In this document: positions 26,116-35,130 of the stretch, one piece after another | Layout: each line of letters opens with the position of its first letter | Numbering within the stretch: position 1 is the stretch's first letter | Source: Azotobacter vinelandii CA | Lineage (GTDB): Bacteria > Pseudomonadota > Gammaproteobacteria > Pseudomonadales > Pseudomonadaceae | Assembly (NCBI RefSeq): GCF_000380335.1 | Contig: NC_021149.1 | Span: forward strand, 3,028,501 to 3,092,500 | DNA length: 64,000 nucleotides | Direction of reading: 5' to 3' | Position numbers and translations under genes: made by a program | Notes under the pieces: generated by a model | What the model was told of the DNA's origin: nothing | Databases searched by the model: none | The model's input: only the letters and a program-made list of their open reading frames with translations

Positions 26116-26468
26116 ACCATCTCGAAAATCGAAAAGTTGCCATGGAAATCTGCTCGAACAACGCGCGGAGTTTCCCGACGGAAAAATATCGAAATGCCAT
26201 CGCGCTTGTTTTTCAAGCATTTTTTCGAAAAGCCGGGAAACAGTTGTGCAATGAACCCCGCGCCCTCCATGAAGGGCCGCGAGACCGGGATATTCGAAAC
26301 GGCGATCGACAGACCGACAGTCGTCTGGCCGCCGTGAAGTCTCGGAATATTTCGGATGATGGCTGTATACGTATATATGGATGTGGATTATCGAAGCGCA
26401 TCGTCGATGCCAGGGGCGCAAACTTGGCGCAAAAGCCTGCGCCAGGCCCATCCGCGTTGATCAATGGA

Positions 26469-28709
26469 TCAGCACAGACAGTCGACCGTGTAGACCCGCC
26501 CTTGCGGGCCCTCCTCATGCTGCAGGCCGTGTACGTCCAGGCCGAATCCCGGAAAGCGCGCATCGAAGGCGCGGGTGGAATGCAGGTACTCGACGATCGC
26601 CCTGGTGGTCCGGGTGAAGCGCTCGCCCGGCATGATCAAGGGAATGCCCGGTGGATAGGGTACCAGCATCACCGCCGCGATGCGTCCCTCGAGATGCTCG
26701 ATGGGCACCGCCTCGACCTCGCCGCGCACCAGCTTGTCGTAGGCATCCGCCGGCTTGAGGGCGATCTCCGGCAACAGGCTGTACAAGTGCTTGAGCGCCT
26801 TGGCCCGGGCGCTTTGCCGGTTGAAGTCGTGCAACTGGTCGCACAAATCGCGCAGCCCCATGCCGGCATAGCAGGCGCCGCCGGCCCCGGCGATGGACGG
26901 CAGCACCTGCTCCAGCGGCAGGTTGGCGTCGTAGCAACGCTTGAACTCCAGCAACTCGGTCAGCAGGGTGCTCCACTTGCCCTTGGTGATACCCATGGAG
27001 AACAGCACCAGGAAGGAATACAGGCCGGTCTTTTCCACCACCAGGCCACGCTCCCACAGGAAGCGGCCGACCACCGCCGCCGGAATGCCCTGCCCGGCGC
27101 CCCCCAGCCCCGGTGTCACCAGGGTGACCTTGATCGGATCGAGCAGCACGTAATCCTCCGGCAAGGCATCGAAACCATGCCAGTCGGCCGCCGGGGTCAA
27201 CAGCCAGTCGGCGGCGTTCCCCTGCCCTCCGGTCGCGCCGAGCGGCGGCTGCCAGATATCGAACCACCAGTCGTCCGCCGCCAGGCCCTGGCGCAGGTTG
27301 GCCAGGGCATGACGGAAACTGAGCGCCTCGTCGAAGGTCTCCTGGATCAGCGAACGGCCGGCCGGCCCCTCCATCATCGCCGAGGCGACATCCAGCGAAG
27401 CGAGGATGCCGTACTGCGGGGACGTGGAGATGTGCATCATGAAGGCTTCGTTGAAGCGGTCGCGGTCCAGTTGCCGGCGTCCACCGTCCTGCACGTGGAT
27501 CATCGAGGCCTGGCTGAAGGCCGCCAGCAGCTTGTGGGTGGAGTGGGTGCTGAACACCAGCGGAGCGTCCGGCGAGCGCGTGGTGCCCATGCCGTAGCGC
27601 CCGGCATAGAACTCATGGAAGGCGGCGTAGGCGAACCAGGCCTCGTCGAAGTGCAGCACCTCGACGCTATCGCCCAGGGTCCGCTTGATCAGCTCGGCGT
27701 TGTAGCAGAGGCCGTCGTAGGTGGAGTTGGTCACCACGGCGAGCTTCACCCGCGGCTCGCGGCCGCGAGCCAGGGGGTTGGCGGCGATCTTCGCGGCGAT
27801 CGATTCGCGGCTGAATTCGCTGAGCGGAATCGGCCCGATGATGCCCAGCTCGTTGCGCTCCGGCACCAGATAGAGGGGAATCGCTCCGGTCATGACGATG
27901 GCATGGACGATCGACTTGTGGCAGTTGCGGTCGACCAGCACCAGGTCGTCGCGGGCGACCATGGAATGCCAGACGATCTTGTTGGCGGTCGAAGTGCCAT
28001 TGATCACGAAAAAGGTGTGATCGGCGCCAAAATTGCGGGCCGCCCTGAGTTCCGCCGCGGCCAGCGGGCCGGTGTGGTCGAGCAGCGAGCCGAGTTCCGG
28101 CACCGACACCGAGAGATCGGAGCGCAGGGTGTTCTCGCCGAAGAACTGGTGGAACGCCTGGCCCACCGGGCTCTTGCGGTAGGCCACGCCGCCGCCGTGA
28201 CCGGGCGTGTGCCAGGAGTAGTTGGACTGCAGGGTGTGCTCGACCAGTGCGCTGAAAAAAGGCGGCAGCAGCCCGGCCAGGTAGCCGCGGGCGGCGCGGG
28301 CGACCTGGCGGGCCAGGAAGGGCACGGTGTCCTCGAACAGATAGAGGATGCCGCGCAACTGGTGGAGGTTGGCCATCGCCTCGGCCGGAGCGTTCTCGAT
28401 GGTGATCCGCTCGCCGAGGGCGAAGATCGGCAATTGCGGAGCACGGGCACGGGCGAGGCGGATCAGCTCGAACATGTCCTGCAGCAGGCGCGGGTTTTCC
28501 CCTGCCCCCTCGGCGGCGACCAGGACGCAGGCCAGGCCGTGGTGGGTCGAAGCGACGATGCGCCCTTCGCTGGAACTGGCGCTGGAAAGGATACTGAAGC
28601 CGTTCTGCTCCAGTTCCCGGGCGATCGCCCGCACGCGCTCGCCGGCGACGCTGTCGGCCTTGATGTCGCGATGGACGATGAGAATCGGAAAATCGAGGTC
28701 TTTGTACAC
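26469..28709 (-). CDS. ldcA: Lysine/ornithine/arginine decarboxylase LdcA
   Basis: A 746-residue PLP-dependent basic amino acid decarboxylase with an N-terminal wing domain (DFPILIVHRDIKADSVAGER), the PLP fold and a C-terminal domain. The cofactor Lys lies in FSTHSTHKLLAAFSQAS. NYSWHTPGHGGGVAYRKSP and GENTLRSDLSVSVPELGS are family signatures. It closely resembles P. aeruginosa LdcA (PA1818, about 750 residues), which makes cadaverine from lysine. I use the GTG at 28707-28709 (VYKDLDFP), which aligns with the MYKDL start of that protein, although no clear ribosome site precedes it. The gene order with dnaQ and rnhA is as in Pseudomonas. Confidence 0.92.
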   Translation of the reverse strand: MYKDLDFPILIVHRDIKADSVAGERVRAIARELEQNGFSILSSASSSEGRIVASTHHGLACVLVAAEGAGENPRLLQDMFELIRLARARAPQLPIFALGERITIENAPAEAMANLHQLRGILYLFEDTVPFLARQVARAARGYLAGLLPPFFSALVEHTLQSNYSWHTPGHGGGVAYRKSPVGQAFHQFFGENTLRSDLSVSVPELGSLLDHTGPLAAAELRAARNFGADHTFFVINGTSTANKIVWHSMVARDDLVLVDRNCHKSIVHAIVMTGAIPLYLVPERNELGIIGPIPLSEFSRESIAAKIAANPLARGREPRVKLAVVTNSTYDGLCYNAELIKRTLGDSVEVLHFDEAWFAYAAFHEFYAGRYGMGTTRSPDAPLVFSTHSTHKLLAAFSQASMIHVQDGGRRQLDRDRFNEAFMMHISTSPQYGILASLDVASAMMEGPAGRSLIQETFDEALSFRHALANLRQGLAADDWWFDIWQPPLGATGGQGNAADWLLTPAADWHGFDALPEDYVLLDPIKVTLVTPGLGGAGQGIPAAVVGRFLWERGLVVEKTGLYSFLVLFSMGITKGKWSTLLTELLEFKRCYDANLPLEQVLPSIAGAGGACYAGMGLRDLCDQLHDFNRQSARAKALKHLYSLLPEIALKPADAYDKLVRGEVEAVPIEHLEGRIAAVMLVPYPPGIPLIMPGERFTRTTRAIVEYLHSTRAFDARFPGFGLDVHGLQHEEGPQGRVYTVDCLC

Positions 28710-28765
28710 GAACCATGTCCCGAGGAGGATTTGCCTCAGGATAAGCCAGGGCGACGGCCTTCCGG

Positions 28766-29500
28766 CTACTGCTGCTGCGCCTGCTCCATCTGCAGCCACA
28801 GCGGCGGAGCGCCGGCGGCCTTCTCGATCGCCGCCAGCCGCTCGGCATGCGCGGCCAGCTCCTGCTCGCCGGCGCGGATCACCCGGGTGCGCTGACGCTC
28901 CGGCGACAGCCGGCGGATCGCCGAAGCCTGGGCGCGGCCCCCGTTCTCGCTCCCCTCGCCGGACAGCGACAGGTGCGTCTGCCCACCGGTCATGGCCAGC
29001 CAGACGTCGGCGAGGATCTCGGCGTCGAGCAGCGCGCCGTGCAGGTCGCGGTTGGAGTTGTCGACGTCGTAGCGCTTGCACAGGGCGTCGAGGCTGTTGC
29101 GCTGGCCGGGGTGGCGCTCGCGGGCCATCAGCAGGGTGTCGAGCACCGTGCAATGGGCATTGACGTCGGCGCGCTCGGTCTGTCCCAGCCGGGAGAACTC
29201 GTCCTCGATGAAGCCGATATCGAACGCCGCGTTGTGGATGATCAGTTGGGCGCCCTTGATGAACTCGAAGAACTCCTCGGCGATGTCGGCGAACCGCGGC
29301 TTGTCGGCGAGGAAATCGTCGGTGATGCCGTGCACCGCGACGGCGCCCTCGTCCACCGTGCGGTCCGGCTGCAGATAGACGTGGAAATGCCGCCCGGTGA
29401 GACGCCGCCCCTGCAGCTCGACACAGCCGATCTCGATGATCCGGTGGCCTTCGGTCACCGGCATGCCGGTGGTTTCGGTATCCAGTACGACGCTGCGCAT
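28766..29500 (-). CDS. dnaQ: DNA polymerase III epsilon subunit (proofreading exonuclease)
   Basis: A 244-residue DEDDh 3'-5' exonuclease. ExoI is VLDTETTG at residue 5, ExoII is IIHNAAFDIGF near 96, and ExoIII is HGALLDAEILADVW near 160. The C-terminal tail of about 60 residues, linked by a Gly/Glu/Ser stretch, ends with a segment that should bind the polymerase alpha subunit. It is encoded 17 bp after rnhA in the same direction. Length and motifs agree with the family norm. Confidence 0.95.
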   Translation of the reverse strand: MRSVVLDTETTGMPVTEGHRIIEIGCVELQGRRLTGRHFHVYLQPDRTVDEGAVAVHGITDDFLADKPRFADIAEEFFEFIKGAQLIIHNAAFDIGFIEDEFSRLGQTERADVNAHCTVLDTLLMARERHPGQRNSLDALCKRYDVDNSNRDLHGALLDAEILADVWLAMTGGQTHLSLSGEGSENGGRAQASAIRRLSPERQRTRVIRAGEQELAAHAERLAAIEKAAGAPPLWLQMEQAQQQ

Positions 29501-29517
29501 GTTCTGTCGCTCTCCTC

Positions 29518-29976
29518 CTAGACGCCGTGTTTCTTCTGCGCGCGGGCGGCGGCGACGCCGCGGTTGGCCAGCAGATCGGCGCGTTCGTTGCCGGGATGGC
29601 CGGTATGCCCGCGCACCCAGCCCCAGGTGACCCGATGGCGGCCGACCTGCTCGTCGAGCTGCTGCCAGAGATCGGCGTTCTTCACCGGCTGGCGCGCGGC
29701 GGTCTTCCAGCCGCGCTTCTTCCAGTTCGGCAGCCACTCCAGGATTCCGCGCATCACGTATTCGGAGTCGGTGGTCAGGTGCACCTCGCAAGGCCGCTTG
29801 AGTTCGGCCAGCGCGCGGATGGCCGCGGTCAGCTCCATGCGGTTGTTGGTGGTTTCCGCCTCGCCGCCCCAGAGCTCGCGCTCGACGCCCTGGCAGACCA
29901 GCAGCGCGCCCCAGCCCCCGGGACCGGGGTTGCCCTTGCAGGCTCCATCGGTATAGATCTCGACCTTGTCGCTCAC
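29518..29976 (-). CDS. rnhA: Ribonuclease HI
   Basis: A 152-residue RNase HI that cuts RNA in RNA-DNA hybrids. All four acidic residues are visible: Asp in [17 protein letters not shown], Glu in [10 protein letters not shown], Asp in [12 protein letters not shown] and Asp in [10 protein letters not shown]. The basic protrusion [16 protein letters not shown] is present. It lies directly after the methyltransferase gene (stop and start almost touch) and before dnaQ, the usual Pseudomonas arrangement. Confidence 0.95.
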   Translation of the reverse strand: MSDKVEIYTDGACKGNPGPGGWGALLVCQGVERELWGGEAETTNNRMELTAAIRALAELKRPCEVHLTTDSEYVMRGILEWLPNWKKRGWKTAARQPVKNADLWQQLDEQVGRHRVTWGWVRGHTGHPGNERADLLANRGVAAARAQKKHGV

Positions 29977-30741
29977 TCAAGCCTCATGTTTCGACGACGC
30001 GCGCCCACTGACCTTGACCACCGGCAGCGGCAGCAGCTTGCCGATGGGCTCCCGGCGAGTCTGCGGCAATGGCCGCAGGCCGACCACCAGCTTGCGCACC
30101 ACCAGCAGGTAGAAACCGCCGCCCGGCATCTGCCAGGACTCGCCCCAGGACTCCAGGCGCGCGGTGCGGGATTGCCAGGCGCGGGATGAAAGCGGCGGAC
30201 GATAGCATCCGAAGCGACGTTTCTCCAGCGCGAAACCGAGCAACGACAGCCAGTCGCCGACCCGGCTGGAACCGATGCAGCGGGCCTGGCGCAGCGCATC
30301 GCTGGCGAAAAGGCGGCGCAGGCCCCAGAGGCTGCGCGGATTGATGCCGACCACCAGGAGATGGCCGCCGGGGCGGACACTGCGCGCCGCCTCGCGCAGC
30401 AGCGCGTGGGGCGACAGGCTGAAGTCCAGGGCGTGCTGCAGCACCACCACGTCGGCGGCATGTTCGGCCAGCGGCCAGGCCTGCTCCTCGCAGACGATCT
30501 GCACTCCCGGCAGGGGCGCGCCCAGGCGCACGCAGCAACGGATCTGCGCCGTCCCCTCGAAGTCGCCCGGCGGACCGTAATGCACCAGGTAACCGCCGAA
30601 GAAGCGCGCCAACTCCTCCTTGAGCAGGCGTCGCTCCTCCTGCAGCATCTGCTGCCCCAGGGGCGTGGCGAACCATTCCCGGGCGTCACGCACCAGTGAC
30701 AGCCAGCGGGGATCGGCGTTGGCGAAGGGTCGGTCGGTCAT
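29977..30741 (-). CDS. Class I SAM-dependent methyltransferase
   Basis: A 254-residue protein with a Rossmann-like methyltransferase core: ADVVVLQHALDFSLSPHALL (motif II/III region) and RPGGHLLVVGINPRSLWGLR. The N-terminal WFATPLGQQMLQEER is typical of the group that sits next to gloB and rnhA in pseudomonads. The first glycine motif is degenerate. The substrate is unknown. It is transcribed away from gloB, with 178 bp between the two starts, and reads into rnhA. Confidence 0.8.
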   Translation of the reverse strand: MTDRPFANADPRWLSLVRDAREWFATPLGQQMLQEERRLLKEELARFFGGYLVHYGPPGDFEGTAQIRCCVRLGAPLPGVQIVCEEQAWPLAEHAADVVVLQHALDFSLSPHALLREAARSVRPGGHLLVVGINPRSLWGLRRLFASDALRQARCIGSSRVGDWLSLLGFALEKRRFGCYRPPLSSRAWQSRTARLESWGESWQMPGGGFYLLVVRKLVVGLRPLPQTRREPIGKLLPLPVVKVSGRASSKHEA

Positions 30742-30919
30742 GAAAACTCCCTGCGTGCGAACGCTCGGTCTAAGATGGAACGAATCCTTTTAAGTTTAGC
30801 GGTCGCCAGCGTCAACACACCCCGGTGCCGCGATCCCTTCAACCCCGATGGACAGACCCGACAGGAGAATGCGGAACCGCCCGGCAAGACCGCGATGCCG
30901 GGGCGCCCGCGAAGACGGC

Positions 30920-31696
30920 ATGGTACGGATAGATGCTCTCCCCGCCTTCCAGGACAACTACATCTGGCTGCTGCAAGATCCCACCACCCGGCGCATCGCC
31001 GTGGTCGACCCCGGCGATGCGACGCCGGTGCTCGCCTGGCTGGAGGCGAATCCCGGCTGGCAGCTCGCCGATATCCTCATCACCCACCATCACGCCGACC
31101 ACATCGGCGGCGCGGAAATCCTCAAGCGAACGACCGGGGCCCGGGTGCTGGGCCCCGACGACGAGCGCATCCCGGCGCGGGATCTGACGCTGCACGACGG
31201 CGAAAGCGTCGAGGTCCTCGGCTACGCCTTCAGGATTCTCGAAGTGCCCGGCCACACCCGCAGCCACATCGCCTATTTCCACGCCGCCGCACAACCCTGG
31301 CTGTTCTGTGGCGACACCCTGTTCGCCGCCGGCTGCGGGCGTCTCTTCGAAGGCACGCCGGGCCAGATGCGCCGATCGCTGGAGCGGCTGGCCGGGTTGC
31401 CCGAGGCGACCCTGGTCTACTGCAGCCACGAATACACCCTGAGCAACCTGCGTTTCGCCCAGGCGGTGGAACCGGACAATCCCGCCATCGCCCGGCGCCT
31501 GGCCGAGGTGACCGCTTGGCGAAACGCAGGAAGCGGCAGCCTGCCGTCGGAACTGGCCCTGGAACGGGAAACCAACCCCTTCCTGCGTACCGGCGAAACA
31601 TCCGTTAAAGAAAGAGTGGCCCGCCGCTGTGGCCAGCCAATGCTTGACCCAGATCAAGTTTTCACGGAGTTGCGGGCATGGAAGGACAATTTCTAG
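30920..31696 (+). CDS. gloB: Hydroxyacylglutathione hydrolase (glyoxalase II)
   Basis: A 258-residue metallo-beta-lactamase-fold enzyme that hydrolyses S-lactoylglutathione. Metal ligands are in [21 protein letters not shown] and [13 protein letters not shown], and the glutathione-binding C-terminal helical domain contains [11 protein letters not shown] start at the ATG 30920 ([16 protein letters not shown]), which matches the conserved N-terminus; an upstream in-frame ATG at 30848 would add an Arg-rich leader. The gene lies between the divergent methyltransferase and mltD, as in Pseudomonas. Confidence 0.94.
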   Translation: MVRIDALPAFQDNYIWLLQDPTTRRIAVVDPGDATPVLAWLEANPGWQLADILITHHHADHIGGAEILKRTTGARVLGPDDERIPARDLTLHDGESVEVLGYAFRILEVPGHTRSHIAYFHAAAQPWLFCGDTLFAAGCGRLFEGTPGQMRRSLERLAGLPEATLVYCSHEYTLSNLRFAQAVEPDNPAIARRLAEVTAWRNAGSGSLPSELALERETNPFLRTGETSVKERVARRCGQPMLDPDQVFTELRAWKDNF

Positions 31697-31794
31697 ACAA
31701 CTACCAACAGTTTACGGACTCCCGACGGGTTGACCCTGCTTCGGGACGCTTCCTAGAATCGGCCCACTTTTTTGCCCGGACTGTCCACTCGCCC

Positions 31795-33135
31795 ATGTCA
31801 AAGTCACTTTTAGGAGGCGTTGTCCCAGGTGTTCTGGCGAGGCGTAGCCCGCTCCTCGTCGCCCTCCTGGCCACCGCACTGGCAGGCTGCCAAAGTACCA
31901 ATCAGCGACCCGATGACGAATATTCGCGCCTGGTCGCGAAGCCCAAGCGCGAAACACTGTGGCTGGAACAGGCCGCCAGCGCGCAGCCTCAGGACATCTG
32001 GGTACGCATGCGCGAAGGTTTCTCGCTGCAGGACGAGATAGACGTCAACCCGCGCATCGAGCGCCAGCGCCTGTGGTTCGTCAGCAACCCGTTGCACATC
32101 GACAAGGTCAGCGAGCGCGGCGCCCTCTACATGCATTACATCGTCGAGCGCCTGGAAGAACGTGGCATGCCGCTGGAGCTGGCCCTGCTGCCGGTCATCG
32201 AGAGCGCCTACAACCCGCTCGCCTATTCCCGCGCCCATGCGGTGGGCCTCTGGCAGTTCATTCCCTCCACCGGTCGCGACTACAACCTGCACCAGACCCA
32301 GTGGTACGACGGCCGCCGCGACATCACCGCCTCCACCCAGGCGGCGATCGAGTACCTCTCCAAGCTTCACGACATGTTCAACGGCGACTGGCTGCTCGCC
32401 CTGGCCTCCTACAACGCCGGCGAGGGCACGGTCAGCCGGGCCATCGAGCGCAACCGCCGGCTCGGCCTGCCCACCGACTACTGGAACCTGCCGCTGCCCA
32501 AGGAAACCCAGGACTACGTGCCCAAGCTGCTGGCCCTGTCCCAGGTGATCATGACTCCCGAAGCCTATGGCATCAGCCTGAGCCCGATCGCCAACGAGCC
32601 CTATTTCGATCGGGTGGAGATCGGCGGCAGCATGGAGCTGTCGCGCCTCGCCGAGATGGCCGGCATAGACAAGGGCGAACTGTTGCGGCTGAACCCGGCC
32701 TACAAGCGCGGCATCACCCTGGACGGGCCCCAGTACCTGCTGGTGCCGACCGAAAGCGCCGAACGGCTGCAGCTCAGCCTGGGACGCACGCCCGAGCAAC
32801 TGGCCGAATGGCGGAAACAGCGCCTGGCCGCCAGCCACGGCGGCGTCCGCCCGAGAAGGCCGGAACTGCATCGGACCTTCAGCCTGCAGCAGGCCACCAC
32901 GCCGCCCAGCGCCGCACGGCTGCTGGCCCTGGAGGAAGAGCGGCCGCCGCGGCGGACGTCCGTCGCCGGCAAGAAGCGCAAGGCGGTGACCTACTACAAG
33001 GTGCGCAAGGGGGATTCGCTCCACCGCATCGCCCAGCGCTTCCAGGTGGACACCAAGACATTGCAGCGCTGGAATTCCCTGAGCGGCCGGACCATCCGCC
33101 CGGGGCAGACCCTGACCCTCTTCCTGGCGAACTGA
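31795..33135 (+). CDS. mltD: Membrane-bound lytic murein transglycosylase D
   Basis: A 446-residue lipoprotein. The lipobox is LATALAGC with Cys32 as the lipidated residue. The SLT/lysozyme-like domain (about 95-280) has the catalytic Glu in LPVIESAYNPLAYS, then GLWQFIPSTGRDY and ALASYNAGEGTVSRAI. One C-terminal LysM motif (about 397-443, YYKVRKGDSLHRIAQRFQV) binds peptidoglycan. Some relatives carry more LysM repeats. The start at 31795 gives the lipoprotein signal; the frame is open further upstream and overlaps gloB, but that part is not lipoprotein-like. Confidence 0.92.
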   Translation: MSKSLLGGVVPGVLARRSPLLVALLATALAGCQSTNQRPDDEYSRLVAKPKRETLWLEQAASAQPQDIWVRMREGFSLQDEIDVNPRIERQRLWFVSNPLHIDKVSERGALYMHYIVERLEERGMPLELALLPVIESAYNPLAYSRAHAVGLWQFIPSTGRDYNLHQTQWYDGRRDITASTQAAIEYLSKLHDMFNGDWLLALASYNAGEGTVSRAIERNRRLGLPTDYWNLPLPKETQDYVPKLLALSQVIMTPEAYGISLSPIANEPYFDRVEIGGSMELSRLAEMAGIDKGELLRLNPAYKRGITLDGPQYLLVPTESAERLQLSLGRTPEQLAEWRKQRLAASHGGVRPRRPELHRTFSLQQATTPPSAARLLALEEERPPRRTSVAGKKRKAVTYYKVRKGDSLHRIAQRFQVDTKTLQRWNSLSGRTIRPGQTLTLFLAN

Positions 33136-33279
33136 CAGCGGCCGGCGATGTCCGATCTCGAGTTCCGCGGAAGTTCGCCGTCTCCCGCCCCCGTCCGACA
33201 CGAGGAGGGGCCGGGAGCGCGAGCTTTTTCCAAGGCTGACAAGCTGTTACTGTAGCGGCCCGAATGTCCAGAAGTCGCC

Positions 33280-35130
33280 ATGGATCGGACCCTCCTACCG
33301 ATGCGTCCCCTCTGTCTGCTGTTGCTCAGTCTGCTCGCGAGCGGGCCGGCGATCGCGCGCATCACCGAAAGCCATGGCTACGCCCAGTTCGGCGTGCTCA
33401 AGTATCCCGTCGGTTTCCAGCATCTCGACTGGGTCAACCCCGAGGCCCCCAAGGGGGGCACGCTGCGCCTGATGGCCCTCGGCACCTTCGATACGCTGAA
33501 CCCCTACAGCTTCAAGGGAACCAGCCCGTCGGCAACGGCCGACTTCCTGCAGTACGGCATCAACGAGCTGAACGAGCCGCTGATGGCCGGCTCCGGGGTC
33601 TACGATCCCTCCGGGGACGAGCCCGCCTCCAGCTATGGCCTGATCGCCGAATCCGTCGAATACAACGAAAGCCGCAGTTGGGTGGTGTTCAACCTGCGCC
33701 AGGCGGCCCGCTTCCATGACGGCAAGCCGATCACGGCCCAGGACGTGGCCTTCTCCTACCGCCTGCTCAGCCAGGAGGGCCATCCCCAGTACCGCGCCGA
33801 GCTGCGCGAGGTGCAGCGGGTCGACGTCCTCGGCCGCCAGCGCATCCGCTTCGTCTTCAAGCGCTCGGGCAATCCGCTGCTGATCCTGCGCCTCGGCGAG
33901 TTGCCGGTGCTCCCCCAGCACTACTGGAAGAACCGCGACTTCAAGGCCACCACCTTCGAGCCGCCCCTGGGCAGCGGCCCCTACCGCATCGTTCAGGTGC
34001 AGCCGGGGCGCCGCCTGGTGTTCGAGCGGGTGAAGAACTGGTGGGGCGCCAAGCTGCCGATCAACCGCGGCAAGTACAACTTCGACCGGGTGGATGTGGA
34101 CTTCTACCGCGACAGCGGCGTCGCCTTCGAGGCGTTCAAGGCCGGGCAGTTCGACTTCTATATCGAGCACCAGGCGAAGAACTGGGCCGGGGGCTACCAT
34201 TTTCCGGCCGTACAGGCGGGCCAGGTGATCCACGCCGAGATCCCGCACCGGATTCCGACCCAGACCCAGGCGCTGTTCATGAACACCCGCCGCAGCACCT
34301 TCGCCGATGCCAGGGTGCGCGAGGCCCTGGGGCTGATGTTCGATTTCGAATGGACCAATCGCGCCCTGTTCTACGGCGCCTACCGGCGCGCCGAGAGCTA
34401 CTACCCGAACAGCGAGTTTTCCGCCGCCGGCAAGCCGGAGGGGGAAGAGTGGCTGCTACTTTCCAGGTATCGCCAGCAATTGCCCGAGCGCCTGTTCCGC
34501 GAGCCTTTCCCGATGCCGAAGACCGACGGCCACGGCATCCCGCGCGAAACCCTGCGCCGCGCCCTGGCCCTGCTCGGCGCGGCCGGCTGGAAGCTCTCCG
34601 GCCAGCGACTGGTCGATGCCCGCGGCCAGCCGCTGCGCTTCGAGATCCTGCTGGTCAATCCCAGCCTGGAGCGCATTCTCCAGCCCTACAGCGAAAACCT
34701 CGCCGGCATCGGCATCGAGGCGCAGTTGCGTACCGTGGATCGCGCCCAGTACAAGCAGCGGCTGGACCATTTCGACTACGACATGATCCTGCTGACCCTG
34801 CCGCAGACCCTCAGCCCCGGCCTCGAGCAGTGGTTCTACTTCCACTCCAGCCAGATTGGCGTGAAGGGCGGCAAGAACTACGCGGGCATCGCCAACCCGG
34901 TGGTCGACGGCCTGCTGGAGAGCCTGCTGGCGGCACAGACCCGGGAACAGCAGGTCGCCGCCGTCCGCGCCCTGGATCGCGTCCTGCTCTGGCAGCACTA
35001 CAGCATCCCCAACTGGTACATCAATCATCACCGCCTGGCGTACCGCAACCGGTTCGCCTTCGTCGCCACGCCCCCCTACACGCTGGGCCTGCGCGCCTGG
35101 TGGCTGAAGACCAAGGAGAACGACCGATGA
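33280..35130 (+). CDS. nppA1: Peptide ABC transporter substrate-binding protein, first copy
   Basis: A 616-residue periplasmic binding protein of the SBP_bac_5/YejA group. A signal peptide ends near AIARITES; the ATG at 33301 is an alternative start. Family marks are GGTLRLMALGTFDTLNPYSF, RFHDGKPITAQDVAFSY and NYAGIANPVVDGLLESL. By synteny it is NppA1 of the P. aeruginosa NppA1A2BCD importer (PA1811-PA1807), which takes up peptidyl nucleoside antibiotics and is related to E. coli YejABEF. It heads a five-gene operon in which its TGA overlaps the ATG of the second binding protein. Confidence 0.88.
   Translation: MDRTLLPMRPLCLLLLSLLASGPAIARITESHGYAQFGVLKYPVGFQHLDWVNPEAPKGGTLRLMALGTFDTLNPYSFKGTSPSATADFLQYGINELNEPLMAGSGVYDPSGDEPASSYGLIAESVEYNESRSWVVFNLRQAARFHDGKPITAQDVAFSYRLLSQEGHPQYRAELREVQRVDVLGRQRIRFVFKRSGNPLLILRLGELPVLPQHYWKNRDFKATTFEPPLGSGPYRIVQVQPGRRLVFERVKNWWGAKLPINRGKYNFDRVDVDFYRDSGVAFEAFKAGQFDFYIEHQAKNWAGGYHFPAVQAGQVIHAEIPHRIPTQTQALFMNTRRSTFADARVREALGLMFDFEWTNRALFYGAYRRAESYYPNSEFSAAGKPEGEEWLLLSRYRQQLPERLFREPFPMPKTDGHGIPRETLRRALALLGAAGWKLSGQRLVDARGQPLRFEILLVNPSLERILQPYSENLAGIGIEAQLRTVDRAQYKQRLDHFDYDMILLTLPQTLSPGLEQWFYFHSSQIGVKGGKNYAGIANPVVDGLLESLLAAQTREQQVAAVRALDRVLLWQHYSIPNWYINHHRLAYRNRFAFVATPPYTLGLRAWWLKTKENDR

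Larger units (their letters stand above)
25222..26468. other. AT-rich intergenic region between arsA and ldcA
   Basis: About 1.25 kb without a convincing gene, visibly richer in A and T than the rest of the window, most of all at 25480-26250. It must hold the ars promoter on the minus strand. Short reading frames exist (for example 25621-25902 minus and 25796-26050 plus), but they start with rare codons, lack ribosome sites and look like no known family. A perfect palindrome lies at 25759-25773 and a possible plus-strand promoter at 26086-26115. No LysR-type regulator gene is present. The base composition suggests acquired or degenerate DNA, or a silenced promoter region. Confidence 0.7.

Noticed and set aside
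26142-28895. Plus-strand frame opposite ldcA, beginning after a possible promoter
   Set aside because: Almost all of it is antisense to ldcA, and the first 110 residues resemble no protein family.
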